Notes: generated by a model not told the origin, from the sequence alone. 64,000 bases of DNA from Clostridia bacterium (GCA_900767415.1 CAAFYZ010000045.1:6088-70087), one strand, 5' to 3'; counted from the first letter of the stretch, positions 33,746 through 43,631 are shown. Numbers and translations: made by a program.

Positions 33746-34714
33746 TTATGCCCAACCCATGGTAGTCGGCTTCGCCTCGCGGATGATCGACGCTTTGAGG
33801 AAGTCCACCGCATGGGCAAGACCTTCTTCGGGCGTCATGAGCGAGTCTTCGTGCTCGATCGACATGACCTTGTCATAGCCGACGAGACGGAGCGCGGAGA
33901 TCATATCGCGCCAGTAGTCGAGACCGTTGCCGTAACCGATGGTACGGAAGATCCAGGAGCGGTGCGCCTCGTCGCTGTAATGCTTGGTATCGAGGACGCC
34001 GAACTTCGCGGTGTTGTATTTGTCGATCTTCGTGTCCTTGGCGTGGAAGTGGTAGATCGCTCCCTCGAGCGCGCGGATCGCCGCGACCGGTTCGATCCCC
34101 TGCCAGATCAGGTGAGAGGGGTCGAAGTTCGCGCCGATGACGTCGCCGACGGCGGCACGGAGTTTCAAGAGCGTCTCGGGGTTGTAAACGCAGAAGCCGG
34201 GGTGCATCTCGAAGGCGATCTTCGTCACACCGTGCGCAAGGGCGAAGGCGGACGCCTCTTTCCAGTACGGGATCAGCACTTTGTTCCACTGATAGTCGAG
34301 GACGGCGAGATAGTCGTCCGGCCAGGCGCAGGTTGCCCAGTTCGGCGTTTTGTCTTCGGGCGAGCCGCCGGGACAGCCGGAGAAGGTTACGACGGTGTCG
34401 ATACCGATCTTCTCCGCGAGGAGGACGGCGTCGCGGAAGTCGTCGTCATAGGATTTTGCGATCTTTTTGTCGGGGTGGACGGGGTTGCCGTGAACCGACA
34501 GGGCGCAGATTTCGAGATGATGCTTTCTGAAGGTGGCGAGCCAGTTTTCGAGTGCCTTTTCGTCCTTCAGGAGGACGGCGGGGTCGCAGTGCGCCTTCCC
34601 GGGATAACCGCCGCAGCCGATCTCGACCGCTTCGATCCCGAGTTTTTCAAACTTCGCCAGTGCCTCGTCCAGCGGAAGGGATGCGAACAGATTGGTAAGT
34701 ACGCTGAGTTTCAT
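33746..34714 (-). CDS. Sugar phosphate isomerase/epimerase-like TIM barrel (AP endonuclease family 2 fold)
   Basis: 322 residues. The xylose-isomerase-like barrel is clear, with metal-site residues in their usual strands: Glu in 'AVEIGCGGYPG', His in 'SVHGNPVHPD', Glu in 'IAFEMHPGFCVYNP', Asp and His in 'ANFDPSHLIWQGI', His in 'IYHFHAKDT' and Glu in 'MSIEHEDSLM'. This group (IolE/IolI/hydroxypyruvate isomerase-like) acts on sugars or inositols; the substrate cannot be read from sequence. GAAGGAG precedes the start, and the gene is a single-gene unit with its own promoter and terminator. Confidence 0.88.
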   Translation of the reverse strand: MKLSVLTNLFASLPLDEALAKFEKLGIEAVEIGCGGYPGKAHCDPAVLLKDEKALENWLATFRKHHLEICALSVHGNPVHPDKKIAKSYDDDFRDAVLLAEKIGIDTVVTFSGCPGGSPEDKTPNWATCAWPDDYLAVLDYQWNKVLIPYWKEASAFALAHGVTKIAFEMHPGFCVYNPETLLKLRAAVGDVIGANFDPSHLIWQGIEPVAAIRALEGAIYHFHAKDTKIDKYNTAKFGVLDTKHYSDEAHRSWIFRTIGYGNGLDYWRDMISALRLVGYDKVMSIEHEDSLMTPEEGLAHAVDFLKASIIREAKPTTMGWA

Positions 34715-34744
34715 ATCGGAGCTCCTTCATGGCTTTTTTCTTTC

Positions 34745-34773
34745 ATTATAGCAGGGTTTCTTCTTCTTTTCAA
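34745..34773 (-). promoter_or_regulatory. Sigma-A promoter of the sugar isomerase-like gene
   Basis: Minus strand: TTGAAA (34768-34773), 17-bp spacer, TATAAT (34745-34750). Confidence 0.75.
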
Positions 34774-34814
34774 GTCTTTGGAAGAAAAAATGTCCGGGAG
34801 GGCGCGAAAATCAA

Positions 34815-34843
34815 TTGACAGCGGTGAGGGGATATGCTATAAT
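34815..34843 (+). promoter_or_regulatory. Consensus sigma-A promoter of the Nudix-SGNH-CvpA group
   Basis: TTGACA (34815-34820), 17-bp spacer, TATAAT (34838-34843), a perfect consensus. Confidence 0.85.
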
Positions 34844-34876
34844 AAGTCAGATAAAAATGAAAAATCGGAGGCGGGT

Positions 34877-35446
34877 ATGCAGGATCTGACAGAAACACGG
34901 CTGTCGAGAAGAGAGATTTTCGGCGGAAAAGTTCTTCACGTCGTGGAAGATACCGTCCGTCTGCCGAACGGCGAGACCGCCACGCGCGAGATCTGTCTTC
35001 ACGTCGGCGCGGTATGCGTTCTTCCTCTCCTCCCCGACGGGCAGGTGCTGATGGAGCGGCAGTTCCGCTATGCGCACGGGCGCGTCTTCTTGGAGATTCC
35101 TGCGGGAAAACTGAATTTTGCCGGTGAGGACCCGCTCGAAGCCGCAAAGCGGGAGCTTCGCGAAGAGACGGGCGCCGTCGCGGGGAAATATACCTGCCTC
35201 GGCGGGCTTTGCACCTCGCCCGCTCTGATCGACGAGAAGATCACGATGTACCTTGCCGAAGACCTTACCTTCGGGGAACGCGCGCTCGACGATGACGAAT
35301 TCCTCGAGGTGGAGCGCGTCCCGCTCGATACGCTCTTCGATATGGTCATGCGCGGGGAGATCCGCGACGCGAAAACGCAGATCGCCGTGCTGAAAGTGCG
35401 CGAGATTCTTGAAATGCGAAAACACGCCGACAGCAAAAATAATTAA
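34877..35446 (+). CDS. Nudix hydrolase, ADP-ribose pyrophosphatase type
   Basis: 189 residues from the ATG at 34877 (GGAGGCGGG upstream). The Nudix box is complete: 'GEDPLEAAKRELREETGA' with the Glu metal ligands. 'ERQFRYAHGRVFLEIPAGKL' upstream of it and 'SPALIDEKITMYLA' after it are typical of the NudF/YqkG ADP-sugar pyrophosphatases. It cleaves ADP-ribose to AMP and ribose 5-phosphate, a housecleaning role. First gene of a group with SGNH and CvpA-like genes. Confidence 0.92.
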   Translation: MQDLTETRLSRREIFGGKVLHVVEDTVRLPNGETATREICLHVGAVCVLPLLPDGQVLMERQFRYAHGRVFLEIPAGKLNFAGEDPLEAAKRELREETGAVAGKYTCLGGLCTSPALIDEKITMYLAEDLTFGERALDDDEFLEVERVPLDTLFDMVMRGEIRDAKTQIAVLKVREILEMRKHADSKNN

Positions 35447-35468
35447 AATGTAAATAATTGTTTGTAAA
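35447..35468 (+). repeat. Dispersed 9-4-9 element, copy F (Nudix/SGNH spacer)
   Basis: AATGTAAAT-AATT-GTTTGTAAA begins at the base directly after the Nudix stop codon. Confidence 0.55.
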
Positions 35469-35487
35469 TACGAAGAAGGAAAAAATC

Positions 35488-36129
35488 ATGAAATTCGGCA
35501 ACTTCGCTGTCTTCGGTGACAGCTATTCGACCTTTGAAGGATATGTCCCTGCGGGGTATCTCTTCTGGTACGGACCGCACAAGGGCGTGGAAAACGGCGT
35601 TCTTACGGTAGAGCAGACCTGGTGGCACCCCATCGCGACCGCGGCGGGGAATCGCCTTCTTTTCAACAATAGTTATTCCGGCAGTACGATCTGCAATACC
35701 TCTTACGAAAAACGTTACTGCCCCGACAGTTCCCTCGTCGGACGCATGAAGATTTTTGACGGGCACGCGGACGACCTCGACACTTTGTTCGTCTTCGCCG
35801 GGACGAACGATACGTGGGCTGGCTCTCCGCTCGGAGAACCGGTGGAAAAACCGTACGATGCGTACACCGACGACGAACTTCGCTGTGTCCTGCCCGCGGT
35901 GCATTGCCTGCTCGATTACCTGCGGGCAAAACTGCCGAAGACGCGCATCGTCCTTCTGATCAACGATTATCTCTCCGACCCGATCAAGGCGGCACTGCAC
36001 CGCGGCGGGGAAGAATACGGGTGCGACGTCATCGACCTGCCCGACGTCTCACGCATCGACGGTCATCCCACGGCAGACGGTATGCGCGAGATCCGCGAGG
36101 CGATCTATGCGTATTACGAGAATCGCTGA
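35488..36129 (+). CDS. SGNH/GDSL-type hydrolase
   Basis: 213 residues from the ATG at 35488 (GAAGGA upstream). SGNH blocks: 'FAVFGDSYSTFEG' (nucleophile Ser), 'NNSYSGSTI' (Gly block), 'FVFAGTNDTW' (Asn block), 'RIDGHPTADGMREI' (Asp-x-x-His end block). No signal peptide, so it is likely an intracellular esterase, lipase or carbohydrate deacetylase. Substrate unknown. It is unlike the SGNH domain of the GH95 protein outside the catalytic blocks. Confidence 0.88.
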   Translation: MKFGNFAVFGDSYSTFEGYVPAGYLFWYGPHKGVENGVLTVEQTWWHPIATAAGNRLLFNNSYSGSTICNTSYEKRYCPDSSLVGRMKIFDGHADDLDTLFVFAGTNDTWAGSPLGEPVEKPYDAYTDDELRCVLPAVHCLLDYLRAKLPKTRIVLLINDYLSDPIKAALHRGGEEYGCDVIDLPDVSRIDGHPTADGMREIREAIYAYYENR

Positions 36130-36137
36130 CCAAACAA

Positions 36138-36159
36138 AAAGCAAACGATGATAAATATA
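36138..36159 (+). repeat. Degenerate copy of the dispersed element (after SGNH)
   Basis: AAAGCAAAC-GATG-ATAAATATA: the left arm equals that of copy K (61956), the right arm has decayed. Confidence 0.25.
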
Positions 36160-36176
36160 AAAAAGGAGTATAGATT

Positions 36177-37697
36177 ATGCAAATTTCGCAATACATCTCA
36201 TACGGCGTCTACGCCGTCGCGGCACTCTGCGTTCTTATCGGTCTTTGCCGCGGTCTTTGCCGCGGGTTCGGAAAAGAGTTCTTCAGTCTTCTGACCCTCG
36301 CGCTTTCCGTCGTGGTGTCGTTCGTCGTCTGCACCCGCGCCTACCCGCAGGTACATGAGTATCTCGCCGGGAAGACGGTCGGTGCGCTCCTCGCCGAGAC
36401 GCCGTGGCAGCTCACCGGCACCCTTGCCGAATCGCTGAACAAACTCAGCGTGGACACGGCAGAACTTGTGTTCGCGATACCGATTACGATCGTGGCGCTT
36501 CCGATCGCTTTTGTCACCCTGACACTGCTTTTGCAGTTGATTCTCGGAATCCTTCGCCTGATTTTCGGTTTGATTTTCTTCCACGGGAAGAAAAGCGGCG
36601 CGAGCCGCCTCGGCGGTATGCTCCTCGGACTTGTGCGCGGCGGCGTGGTCGCGGCACTTCTGCTTTTCCCGCTTTCCGGTATGCTCTCTCTCGCAAAAGA
36701 TTCGGTCGCCGTCGTGCGGAGCGAGGCGGGGGAAGACGCCGCCGTCCTCACCTATTATCGCGATTACGCCGAAGAGACCGCGGAGAGAAACTTCCTGCCG
36801 TCTCTTGTCATGCAGGCGGGCGGCGAATATCTGTATTCCTCTCTTACCACCGTCAATCTCGACGGGCCGCGGCAGGATATGCGCGACTGCTTCAAAAATC
36901 TGATCGGCGCGACCTGTGATACCATGTCGCTCGGCGGCGCGGACTTTACCGCTCTGACCCCCGAGAACGAGGAGGCGGTGCGCTCTCTCGTCGGCCGTCT
37001 CGGCGAGAATCCCCAACTGGCAAAACTGGTGTCGGGACTTGCACGGGCGATCTCCGAGGCATCGGAGGGCGAGGGCTTCTCTCTGAATCTCGGCGATCCT
37101 TACGACGGGTTCGTCATCTCCTTCCTCAATATTTTCCGTGACAGCGACGCTACCAACATCGAGGGCGATATGCGCACGCTTTCCGAAGTGTATATTCTTC
37201 TCTCCGACAACGGCGTGCTTCCCGCATTCAAAGAAAACTCCGATGCCGTCGTCGAAAAACTGGTTCAAAAAGACGAAAACGGCACGACCGTCATCGCGAA
37301 GGTCATCGCCGAGCTCCGTGCCAACGAACGGACGAAACCCGTGGTCGACGAGCTGACGAAGTTCTCCGTCTCCCTGATGGCAGGACAGATCGGGATGGAC
37401 GGCGTGAGCGCGGAGACGTACGAGAGCGTCAAGACCGGCGTCAAGGACGTTCTCACCATCAAAAAGGACGGCAAGACCGACGAAGAATACAAAGCCGAAG
37501 TCAAGAATACGCTGGACAAGACCCTGAAGGACAACGGCATTACCGTCCCCGACGATATCGCCGCCGAGATGGCACAGTACGTCGCCGACAATTATGAGGA
37601 CCTTCACCTCGAAAATGCCGAAGATATCGACGACGACAAGGTCAGCGACGTTCTGATCTCCTATTACGACGCGTATCTGAAATCTCTCAATCCATAA
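36177..37697 (+). CDS. CvpA-like integral membrane protein with a long extra domain
   Basis: 506 residues; AAAAGGAG precedes the start. The N-terminal 170 residues have about four membrane helices with the CvpA-family look ('GLCRGLCRGFGKEFFSLLTL', 'SRLGGMLLGLVRGGVVAALLLF'). After that comes a soluble, mostly helical and acidic region of about 330 residues ('YAEETAERNFLPSLVMQAGG', 'TVPDDIAAEMAQYVADNYED'). CvpA was named for colicin V production and has been linked to envelope stress; the long C-terminal part is not recognised. Two terminators in tandem follow. Confidence 0.75.
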   Translation: MQISQYISYGVYAVAALCVLIGLCRGLCRGFGKEFFSLLTLALSVVVSFVVCTRAYPQVHEYLAGKTVGALLAETPWQLTGTLAESLNKLSVDTAELVFAIPITIVALPIAFVTLTLLLQLILGILRLIFGLIFFHGKKSGASRLGGMLLGLVRGGVVAALLLFPLSGMLSLAKDSVAVVRSEAGEDAAVLTYYRDYAEETAERNFLPSLVMQAGGEYLYSSLTTVNLDGPRQDMRDCFKNLIGATCDTMSLGGADFTALTPENEEAVRSLVGRLGENPQLAKLVSGLARAISEASEGEGFSLNLGDPYDGFVISFLNIFRDSDATNIEGDMRTLSEVYILLSDNGVLPAFKENSDAVVEKLVQKDENGTTVIAKVIAELRANERTKPVVDELTKFSVSLMAGQIGMDGVSAETYESVKTGVKDVLTIKKDGKTDEEYKAEVKNTLDKTLKDNGITVPDDIAAEMAQYVADNYEDLHLENAEDIDDDKVSDVLISYYDAYLKSLNP

Positions 37698-37710
37698 AAA
37701 GTCTCCGAAA

Positions 37711-37743
37711 AACGGCGGCGCGGAAATTCCGCGCCGCCGTTTT
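37711..37743 (+). terminator. First of two tandem terminators after the CvpA-like gene
   Basis: ACGGCGGCGCGGAA / TTCCGCGCCGCCGT stem, then TTTTT. Confidence 0.85.
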
Positions 37744-37762
37744 TGAAGAGCCGACAGAAACA

Positions 37763-37800
37763 AAAGCCCGCCTCCGAGATTCCCGGAGGCGGGCTTTTTG
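37763..37800 (+). terminator. Second of two tandem terminators
   Basis: AAAGCCCGCCTCCG-(8)-CGGAGGCGGGCTTTTT stem and T run. Confidence 0.85.
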
Positions 37801-37889
37801 GTAAAGGCAGTCTTGCTCCGACCGTTTTGAACGGGATGAAAATTGAATCCTTTGCTTCCGAGCCGATAAATCGAGATTTTGCAATAGTA

Positions 37890-37918
37890 TTGACAAATGC
37901 AACGATTTCCATTATAAT
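37890..37918 (+). promoter_or_regulatory. Consensus sigma-A promoter of the BspA-like gene
   Basis: TTGACA (37890-37895), 17-bp spacer, TATAAT (37913-37918), followed by a second overlapping TATAAT-like run. Confidence 0.85.
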
Positions 37919-37975
37919 TATAATAGAAGAAAATTCATGAAACCATGTTTGGTTTGGCTTTGAAAGGAAAACACG

Positions 37976-40900
37976 ATGAAACGAATGTACCGGCTTTTTC
38001 TCCCCGTTTTCTTCGGGATCATCCTGCTTTTTGTACTTTCGTCCTGCACTGAATGCGTAGAACATACCTACGGCGCTCCCGTCGTCGATCGCGAGGCGAC
38101 CGAGACCGCCCCGGGTGAACAGCACCGTATCTGTATCAAGTGCGGAGCGCGGGTGACCGAAGAAATACCGAAACTTCCGCATACGCATACATACGCCACC
38201 GAGTGGACGGAGGACGATACCTATCATTGGCATTCATCGACTTGTGGGCATGAAGGCGAGGTTTCGGAGAAGGCAGAGCACATCTACGGAGAATTCGTGA
38301 CCGATTGCGCTCCGACAGAAGAAGAATACGGACAGGTACACCGCGATTGCACTGTCTGCGGAAGAAGAGAGACATCGAGACTTTCGAAACTTCCGCATAC
38401 TCATAAATTTGAAGCAAACTGGTCGAGTGACGATACCTATCACTGGCACGCATCGATCTGCGGTCATGAGACGGAGGTGTCCGGCAAGGCAAAGCACACT
38501 TACCGGGGCGGTACTTGCACGGTATGCGGAGCGGAAGAACCATGGATTCCGCCGACATCTCACGAACATACTTATTCGGACGAGTGGTCAAGCGATGATA
38601 CCTGCCATTGGCATACATCGACGTGCGAACACATAACGGAGACTTCCGGCATGGCAGAGCACACATACGGTGATTGGGTGATCGATAGCGAACCGACCGA
38701 GACGGAGACCGGTGCAAAGCACAGGGTGTGTACCGTTTGCACATACACACAGCGTGTCAGCATTCCGCAACTTCCCCACACGCATAAATATGAGACGGCG
38801 TGGTCGTGTGACGACACCTATCACTGGCACGCTTCGGCGTGCGGACATACCGACGTGATTTCGGCGAAGGGAGAACATGATTATCGGGAAGGATTTTGCA
38901 CGGTATGCGGGGCGAAGGAACCGCTCCCGGAAGAACGGTTGCAATATATCCTGTCCGACGAGAAAAATTCCTATCTTGTGGCAGGGGTCGGAAGTTTTAC
39001 CGGAGAGGAGGTATCGATTCCCTCCGTCTACAAAGGATTGCCGGTGGCAGGTATCGGGCGTCGTGCGTTTCTGAATTGCGCGAATCTCGAAAGGATCACA
39101 ATCCCAGCAAGCGTGACGGCGATCGGAGAAGAGGCGTTCAAAGATTGTCTGAATCTTCAATCTGTGATCTTCTCCGAAAAATCCGTTTGCTCACGCATTT
39201 CAGCGGGTGTATTCAGCGGCTGTGCGAATCTTTCCGACATTGTGCTACCGTCAGGCGTGAAGATTATCGGGGGATACGCATTCCGCGATTGTACGAGTCT
39301 CGGAAGTATTACCATCCCCGAAAAGGTCACATATATCGAATGGTGGGCATTTTCCGGGTGCGAAGCTCTTCGGACGGTGACCTTTGCCGGGGAATCCGCG
39401 TGCTCCGTCATCGATGAGTTCGCATTCGACGGTTGTGTGAATCTTTCAGGGATTGCGCTTCCGTCAGGTGTGACGAAAATAAAAGAGTCTACATTCCGAA
39501 ATTGTCATGCCCTTACGGTGATCACGATTCCGGAAGGGGTTACGAGCATCCGTTCTTCTGCGTTTTACGGGTGTGCTGCCCTTCGGTACAATGAATACGG
39601 GAACGCCTGCTACATAGGAAACAGTGAAAACCCGTATGTGGCATTGATCAAGAGCAAGACCGCCGACATTTCCGATTGCCGGATGCATGAAAATACGAAG
39701 ATCATTGCCGACTCCGCATTCTGCGGGTGCGCTTCACTTTCGGAGATTACCCTATCCGAGCGTTTGCAGAACATCGGTACGCTTGCTTTTGAAGGATGCA
39801 CGAGCATTGAAAATATCAAGGTACCGCAGAGTGTAACGGAAATCGGAAAATCCGCATTCTCGGGTTGCACGAGTCTCGCGGATATGACGCTTCCGTTCGT
39901 CGGCTGGAAAGCGGAAGAAACGAGAAATGCATATCTCGGCTATCTTTTCGGCGCCGAAACTGCTTTTGAAAATGCAACATATGTCCCCGAAAGTTTGAAA
40001 AATGTTACGATCACCGCGGGAACCGCCATCGGTGCTTTTGCATTCAGAGGATGCAGCAATCTTGAAAAAGTCACAATTCCGAACAGCGTAGGAGAAATTT
40101 TGAACAGCGCCTTTATCCATTGTTCAAAACTTCGGACGGTCCTGTTCGGAGAAGAATCCGAATGTACAACGATCGGCTCCTCGGCATTCGAAGGGTGCAC
40201 GGAACTTAGGGAGATTACCTTCCCGGCGGGAATCGTCACCATTGGTTCTTTGGCGTTCGGGGATTGCACGGGACTGACGGCCGTCACGCTCCCGGAAGGG
40301 ATCAGAAAGATTTTCGCTTCGTCATTCGAAGGGTGTACGAACCTGATCTATTATGAATACGATAATGCTTATTATCTCGGAACCGCCGAAAACGACTATC
40401 TTGTTTTGATGATGGGAAAAAACAGCAAGATCACATCCTGCAGAGTCCACGAAAAAACAAAGGTGATTGCCGGGAGTGCTTTCTCGGGGTTCGGGAGTCT
40501 TACGGGCATCACGATACCGGACAGTGTCACCGCCATCGGAGACCATGCGTTTTATGGGTGTATCAAACTCATTGAAGTCGTCAACAAAGCATATCTTGCC
40601 ATCCGAGCAGGGAGCACGGAGTACGGGGATATCGGATACTATGCAAAACATATCGCTGCAAGGGAAGAAGAGAGTTATCTTTCCGTCGACGAAAACGGTT
40701 ACATTTTCTACGACGACCAACGGAAGGTATATCTGTTAGGATACGGCGGTGAGGATACGGAACTCATTCTTCCCGAGCGGTCGCCAACCGGGAAGACATA
40801 TCGTCTGTATCCGAATGCGTTTGCCGACCGCGAAAATCTGAAATACAATGAATATGACAACGCCTGTTATCTCGGAAGCCGCACGAATCCGTATTTCGCG

Positions 40901-43549
40901 TTGATAAAGAGCAAGAGCACAGAGATCACCTCTTGCCGGATTCACGAAAATACAAAGCAGATTTTCGACGAGGCGTTCGCGAACTGCCAAAACCTGACGG
41001 AGATTATGATCCCGGCGGGAGTGACGACCATCGGAAAATCTGCGTTCGAGAATTGTCGGAGCATTGTGGCGGTCACGCTCCCCGAGGGCGTGACGGAGAT
41101 CGGCGATTCCGCATTTGAAAATTGTTATGCACTTACGGAGATTACGATTCCGGAAGGTGTCACGAGCATCGGCAATCGGCTGTTTGCTTCCTGTCGGAAT
41201 CTTACGAGGGTCACTCTGCCCGAAAGTGTGACGAGCATCAACCCTGAAGCATTCGGGGGGTGTACCGCCCTTCAATACAACGAATACGATAATGCCTGCT
41301 ATCTCGGAAGTAAGGGGAATCCGTATCTTGTTTTGATGAAGAGCAAGAGCCGCGACATTTCTACCTGTCGGATTCATGAAAATGCAAGGATTATTGTCAA
41401 CTCTGCATTCTGGGAGTGCGCGAGCCTTACGGACATCACGATTCCGAAAAACATTCGGAGCATTGAAGCAAGTGCATTCTCATTCTGCCACGGACTTCGC
41501 TCCGTAACTTTTGAGAAAGATTCTCTTTGCACAAGCATTTTTGGATATGCATTCAATGGTTGCACAGGGCTTACGGAAATTGTCCTTCCGGGAAGTGTTG
41601 CCTATGTCGGTATCGGCGTTTTCGCCGGTTGTACGGGTCTTGAAAGCATTACGGTGCCGTTTATCGGCGAGACGAAGGATGGCGAAAGCAATACACACTT
41701 CGGCTACCTCTTCGGTCGCGATGATATCCAATATCATGGATATGCCGTTCCTGCCACCTTAAAAACCGTCGTCATAATCGGCGGTACGAGGATTACCGAT
41801 TTTGCGTTCGACGGGTGTCGGAACCTTGAAACCATCCTTCTTCCGGAGGAGATCGTCTACATCGGTGCTCACGCATTCGACGGGTGTACCGCTCTGAAGT
41901 ACAACGAATACGGCAACGCTTATTATCTCGGAAGCGTGGGAAATCCGTATTTTGCTCTGATGCGGTGTGAGAATACGGCGATCTCCTGTCGGATCCACAA
42001 AGACATGGGGTGGATCCGTTCCAACGCATTTTTAGAGTGTCGGGAACTTGTGCGCATTACGATTCCGCAAGGTATCACCGGTTTCGGAAGCAATGAATAC
42101 ATGTTCAATAACTGCTATAAACTGGTCGAAGTCGTCAATGCTTCTTCCATGAATATTGTGGCGGGAAGCCGAGATTTCGGCCATGTGGGATATTATGCAA
42201 AGCATATCATCGGAAGAGAAGAGGACAGTTATCTTACCGTTGACAAAAACGGATACATCTTCTATGACGACGGTACGGATGTGTATCTTTTGGGATATAG
42301 CGGGACAGAGACGGAACTGACCCTTCCCGAACGGTCACCGAAAGGGAAAAAATATCAGATCGGCGAATATGCGTTCTACTGTCGATTCGATCTGACGGCA
42401 ATTTCCGTGTCACAAGGGGTTGGGGAGATCGGGGCGCATGCATTTTCATACTGTACCAATCTCCGACGCATCACGATTTCGGAGAATGTTATGAGAATCG
42501 GCTACGGCGCGTTTTTGGAGTGCGCGGCTCTGGAAGCCGTCTTTGTTTCTGATCTCGCCGCTTGGTGCGCAATAGAGTTCAATGTTGACTACAACAATCC
42601 GCTTTCCTATGCGCATCATCTTTATGTTGACGGGACACTTGTCATTGACCTCGTCATTCCCGACGGCGTTACCAAGATCGGCGCTTATACATTTTACGGT
42701 TGCACGGACTTGCAGAGCATTACGATTCCGACGAGCGTGACCGCTATCGGTATGTATGCGTTTTCCGGCTGTACAAACCTTACGAGCATGACGCTTCCGT
42801 TTGTCGGTGAGAAAGCGGATGGGACAGGAGAGACACACTTCGGCTATCTCTTCGGCGCCGCTACTTCTTCCGACAACGCGGCATATCTTCCGGGAAGCCT
42901 GCGGAAGGTAACCGTCCTCGGCACTGCCGCCGTCGGAACATCCGCATTCGCCGGTTGCGCGGGACTGACGGAAATTCTTCTGAAAGAAGGGGTCTGCGCT
43001 ATCGGAGAATCGGCATTCGAAGGATGCATAGGACTTACGGATATGGTCGTCCCGGTGAGTGTGACGGAAATCGGAAAATCCGCATTTGCGGGTTGCACGA
43101 ACCTTACGAGCATGACGCTTCCGTTCGTCGGCAGGAAAGCAGACGGGACGGGAGAGACACACTTCGGCTATCTTTTCGGTGCCGCCACCTACTCCGGGAA
43201 TACGGCATATATCCCGGAAAATCTGAAGACTGTGACACTTGTCGGGGATACGGTCATCGACAATTCGGCATTCTACGGTTGTACAAATCTTGAGAGCGTC
43301 AGAGTTTCGACAGGTGTCACGAGCATCGGCGACGGCGCGTTTGCCGGCTGCACGGGTCTTAAAAGCATATGGATTTCGTTCGATGTCACATACATCGGCA
43401 TCGGTGTGTTTTACGCCGACGCCGGACTTTCCGAAATCCGTTACGAAGGATCGCGGGATGCGTGGGATACCATGGAAAAAGCAGACGGTTGGAACAGCAC
43501 AATGGGAACATATCGCATTCTATATAACTGCAGCGACGAAACTTTTTAA
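37976..43549 (+). CDS. Giant BspA-type leucine-rich-repeat lipoprotein with four His/Cys-rich N-terminal repeats
   Basis: 1,857 residues; GAAAGGA precedes the ATG. The signal peptide ends in 'VLSSC', so Cys24 is the lipid anchor. Residues about 65-320 hold four repeats built on 'DDTYHWHASxCGH' with 'CTVCG' knuckles in between, which look like small metal- or disulfide-bound units. From about residue 330 to the end run LRR_5 (TpLRR/BspA) repeats such as 'IGEEAFKDCLNLQSVIF' and 'IPESVTxIGxxAFxGC'. Five inserts with 'YNEYDNACYLGS' and 'CRIHENT' interrupt them. BspA proteins bind host matrix proteins. The sequence looks more AT-rich than its neighbours and contains DNA-level internal duplications, so recent gain or growth is likely. 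Confidence 0.92.
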   Translation: MKRMYRLFLPVFFGIILLFVLSSCTECVEHTYGAPVVDREATETAPGEQHRICIKCGARVTEEIPKLPHTHTYATEWTEDDTYHWHSSTCGHEGEVSEKAEHIYGEFVTDCAPTEEEYGQVHRDCTVCGRRETSRLSKLPHTHKFEANWSSDDTYHWHASICGHETEVSGKAKHTYRGGTCTVCGAEEPWIPPTSHEHTYSDEWSSDDTCHWHTSTCEHITETSGMAEHTYGDWVIDSEPTETETGAKHRVCTVCTYTQRVSIPQLPHTHKYETAWSCDDTYHWHASACGHTDVISAKGEHDYREGFCTVCGAKEPLPEERLQYILSDEKNSYLVAGVGSFTGEEVSIPSVYKGLPVAGIGRRAFLNCANLERITIPASVTAIGEEAFKDCLNLQSVIFSEKSVCSRISAGVFSGCANLSDIVLPSGVKIIGGYAFRDCTSLGSITIPEKVTYIEWWAFSGCEALRTVTFAGESACSVIDEFAFDGCVNLSGIALPSGVTKIKESTFRNCHALTVITIPEGVTSIRSSAFYGCAALRYNEYGNACYIGNSENPYVALIKSKTADISDCRMHENTKIIADSAFCGCASLSEITLSERLQNIGTLAFEGCTSIENIKVPQSVTEIGKSAFSGCTSLADMTLPFVGWKAEETRNAYLGYLFGAETAFENATYVPESLKNVTITAGTAIGAFAFRGCSNLEKVTIPNSVGEILNSAFIHCSKLRTVLFGEESECTTIGSSAFEGCTELREITFPAGIVTIGSLAFGDCTGLTAVTLPEGIRKIFASSFEGCTNLIYYEYDNAYYLGTAENDYLVLMMGKNSKITSCRVHEKTKVIAGSAFSGFGSLTGITIPDSVTAIGDHAFYGCIKLIEVVNKAYLAIRAGSTEYGDIGYYAKHIAAREEESYLSVDENGYIFYDDQRKVYLLGYGGEDTELILPERSPTGKTYRLYPNAFADRENLKYNEYDNACYLGSRTNPYFALIKSKSTEITSCRIHENTKQIFDEAFANCQNLTEIMIPAGVTTIGKSAFENCRSIVAVTLPEGVTEIGDSAFENCYALTEITIPEGVTSIGNRLFASCRNLTRVTLPESVTSINPEAFGGCTALQYNEYDNACYLGSKGNPYLVLMKSKSRDISTCRIHENARIIVNSAFWECASLTDITIPKNIRSIEASAFSFCHGLRSVTFEKDSLCTSIFGYAFNGCTGLTEIVLPGSVAYVGIGVFAGCTGLESITVPFIGETKDGESNTHFGYLFGRDDIQYHGYAVPATLKTVVIIGGTRITDFAFDGCRNLETILLPEEIVYIGAHAFDGCTALKYNEYGNAYYLGSVGNPYFALMRCENTAISCRIHKDMGWIRSNAFLECRELVRITIPQGITGFGSNEYMFNNCYKLVEVVNASSMNIVAGSRDFGHVGYYAKHIIGREEDSYLTVDKNGYIFYDDGTDVYLLGYSGTETELTLPERSPKGKKYQIGEYAFYCRFDLTAISVSQGVGEIGAHAFSYCTNLRRITISENVMRIGYGAFLECAALEAVFVSDLAAWCAIEFNVDYNNPLSYAHHLYVDGTLVIDLVIPDGVTKIGAYTFYGCTDLQSITIPTSVTAIGMYAFSGCTNLTSMTLPFVGEKADGTGETHFGYLFGAATSSDNAAYLPGSLRKVTVLGTAAVGTSAFAGCAGLTEILLKEGVCAIGESAFEGCIGLTDMVVPVSVTEIGKSAFAGCTNLTSMTLPFVGRKADGTGETHFGYLFGAATYSGNTAYIPENLKTVTLVGDTVIDNSAFYGCTNLESVRVSTGVTSIGDGAFAGCTGLKSIWISFDVTYIGIGVFYADAGLSEIRYEGSRDAWDTMEKADGWNSTMGTYRILYNCSDETF
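42775..42859 (+). repeat. Internal duplicated segment in the BspA-like gene, copy 1
   Basis: 85-bp segment coding 'NLTSMTLPFVGEKADG' and following residues; matches 43099-43183 with about ten differences. Confidence 0.75.
43099..43183 (+). repeat. Internal duplicated segment in the BspA-like gene, copy 2
   Basis: Coding 'NLTSMTLPFVGRKADG' and following residues; pairs with 42775-42859. The flanking LRR units are also alike. Confidence 0.75.
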
Positions 43550-43631
43550 GCAAGAAAAAAGCATTGAGCGGCAGTTTCTGCATCGGATATGTCATATATT
43601 GTAAACTTTTATTTCCTTTTAGCACAAACAG

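Noticed and set aside
39580..43200. CRISPR-like or tandem DNA repeats
   Set aside because: The repeated segments are coding LRR units in one long frame, with irregular spacing and divergent copies.
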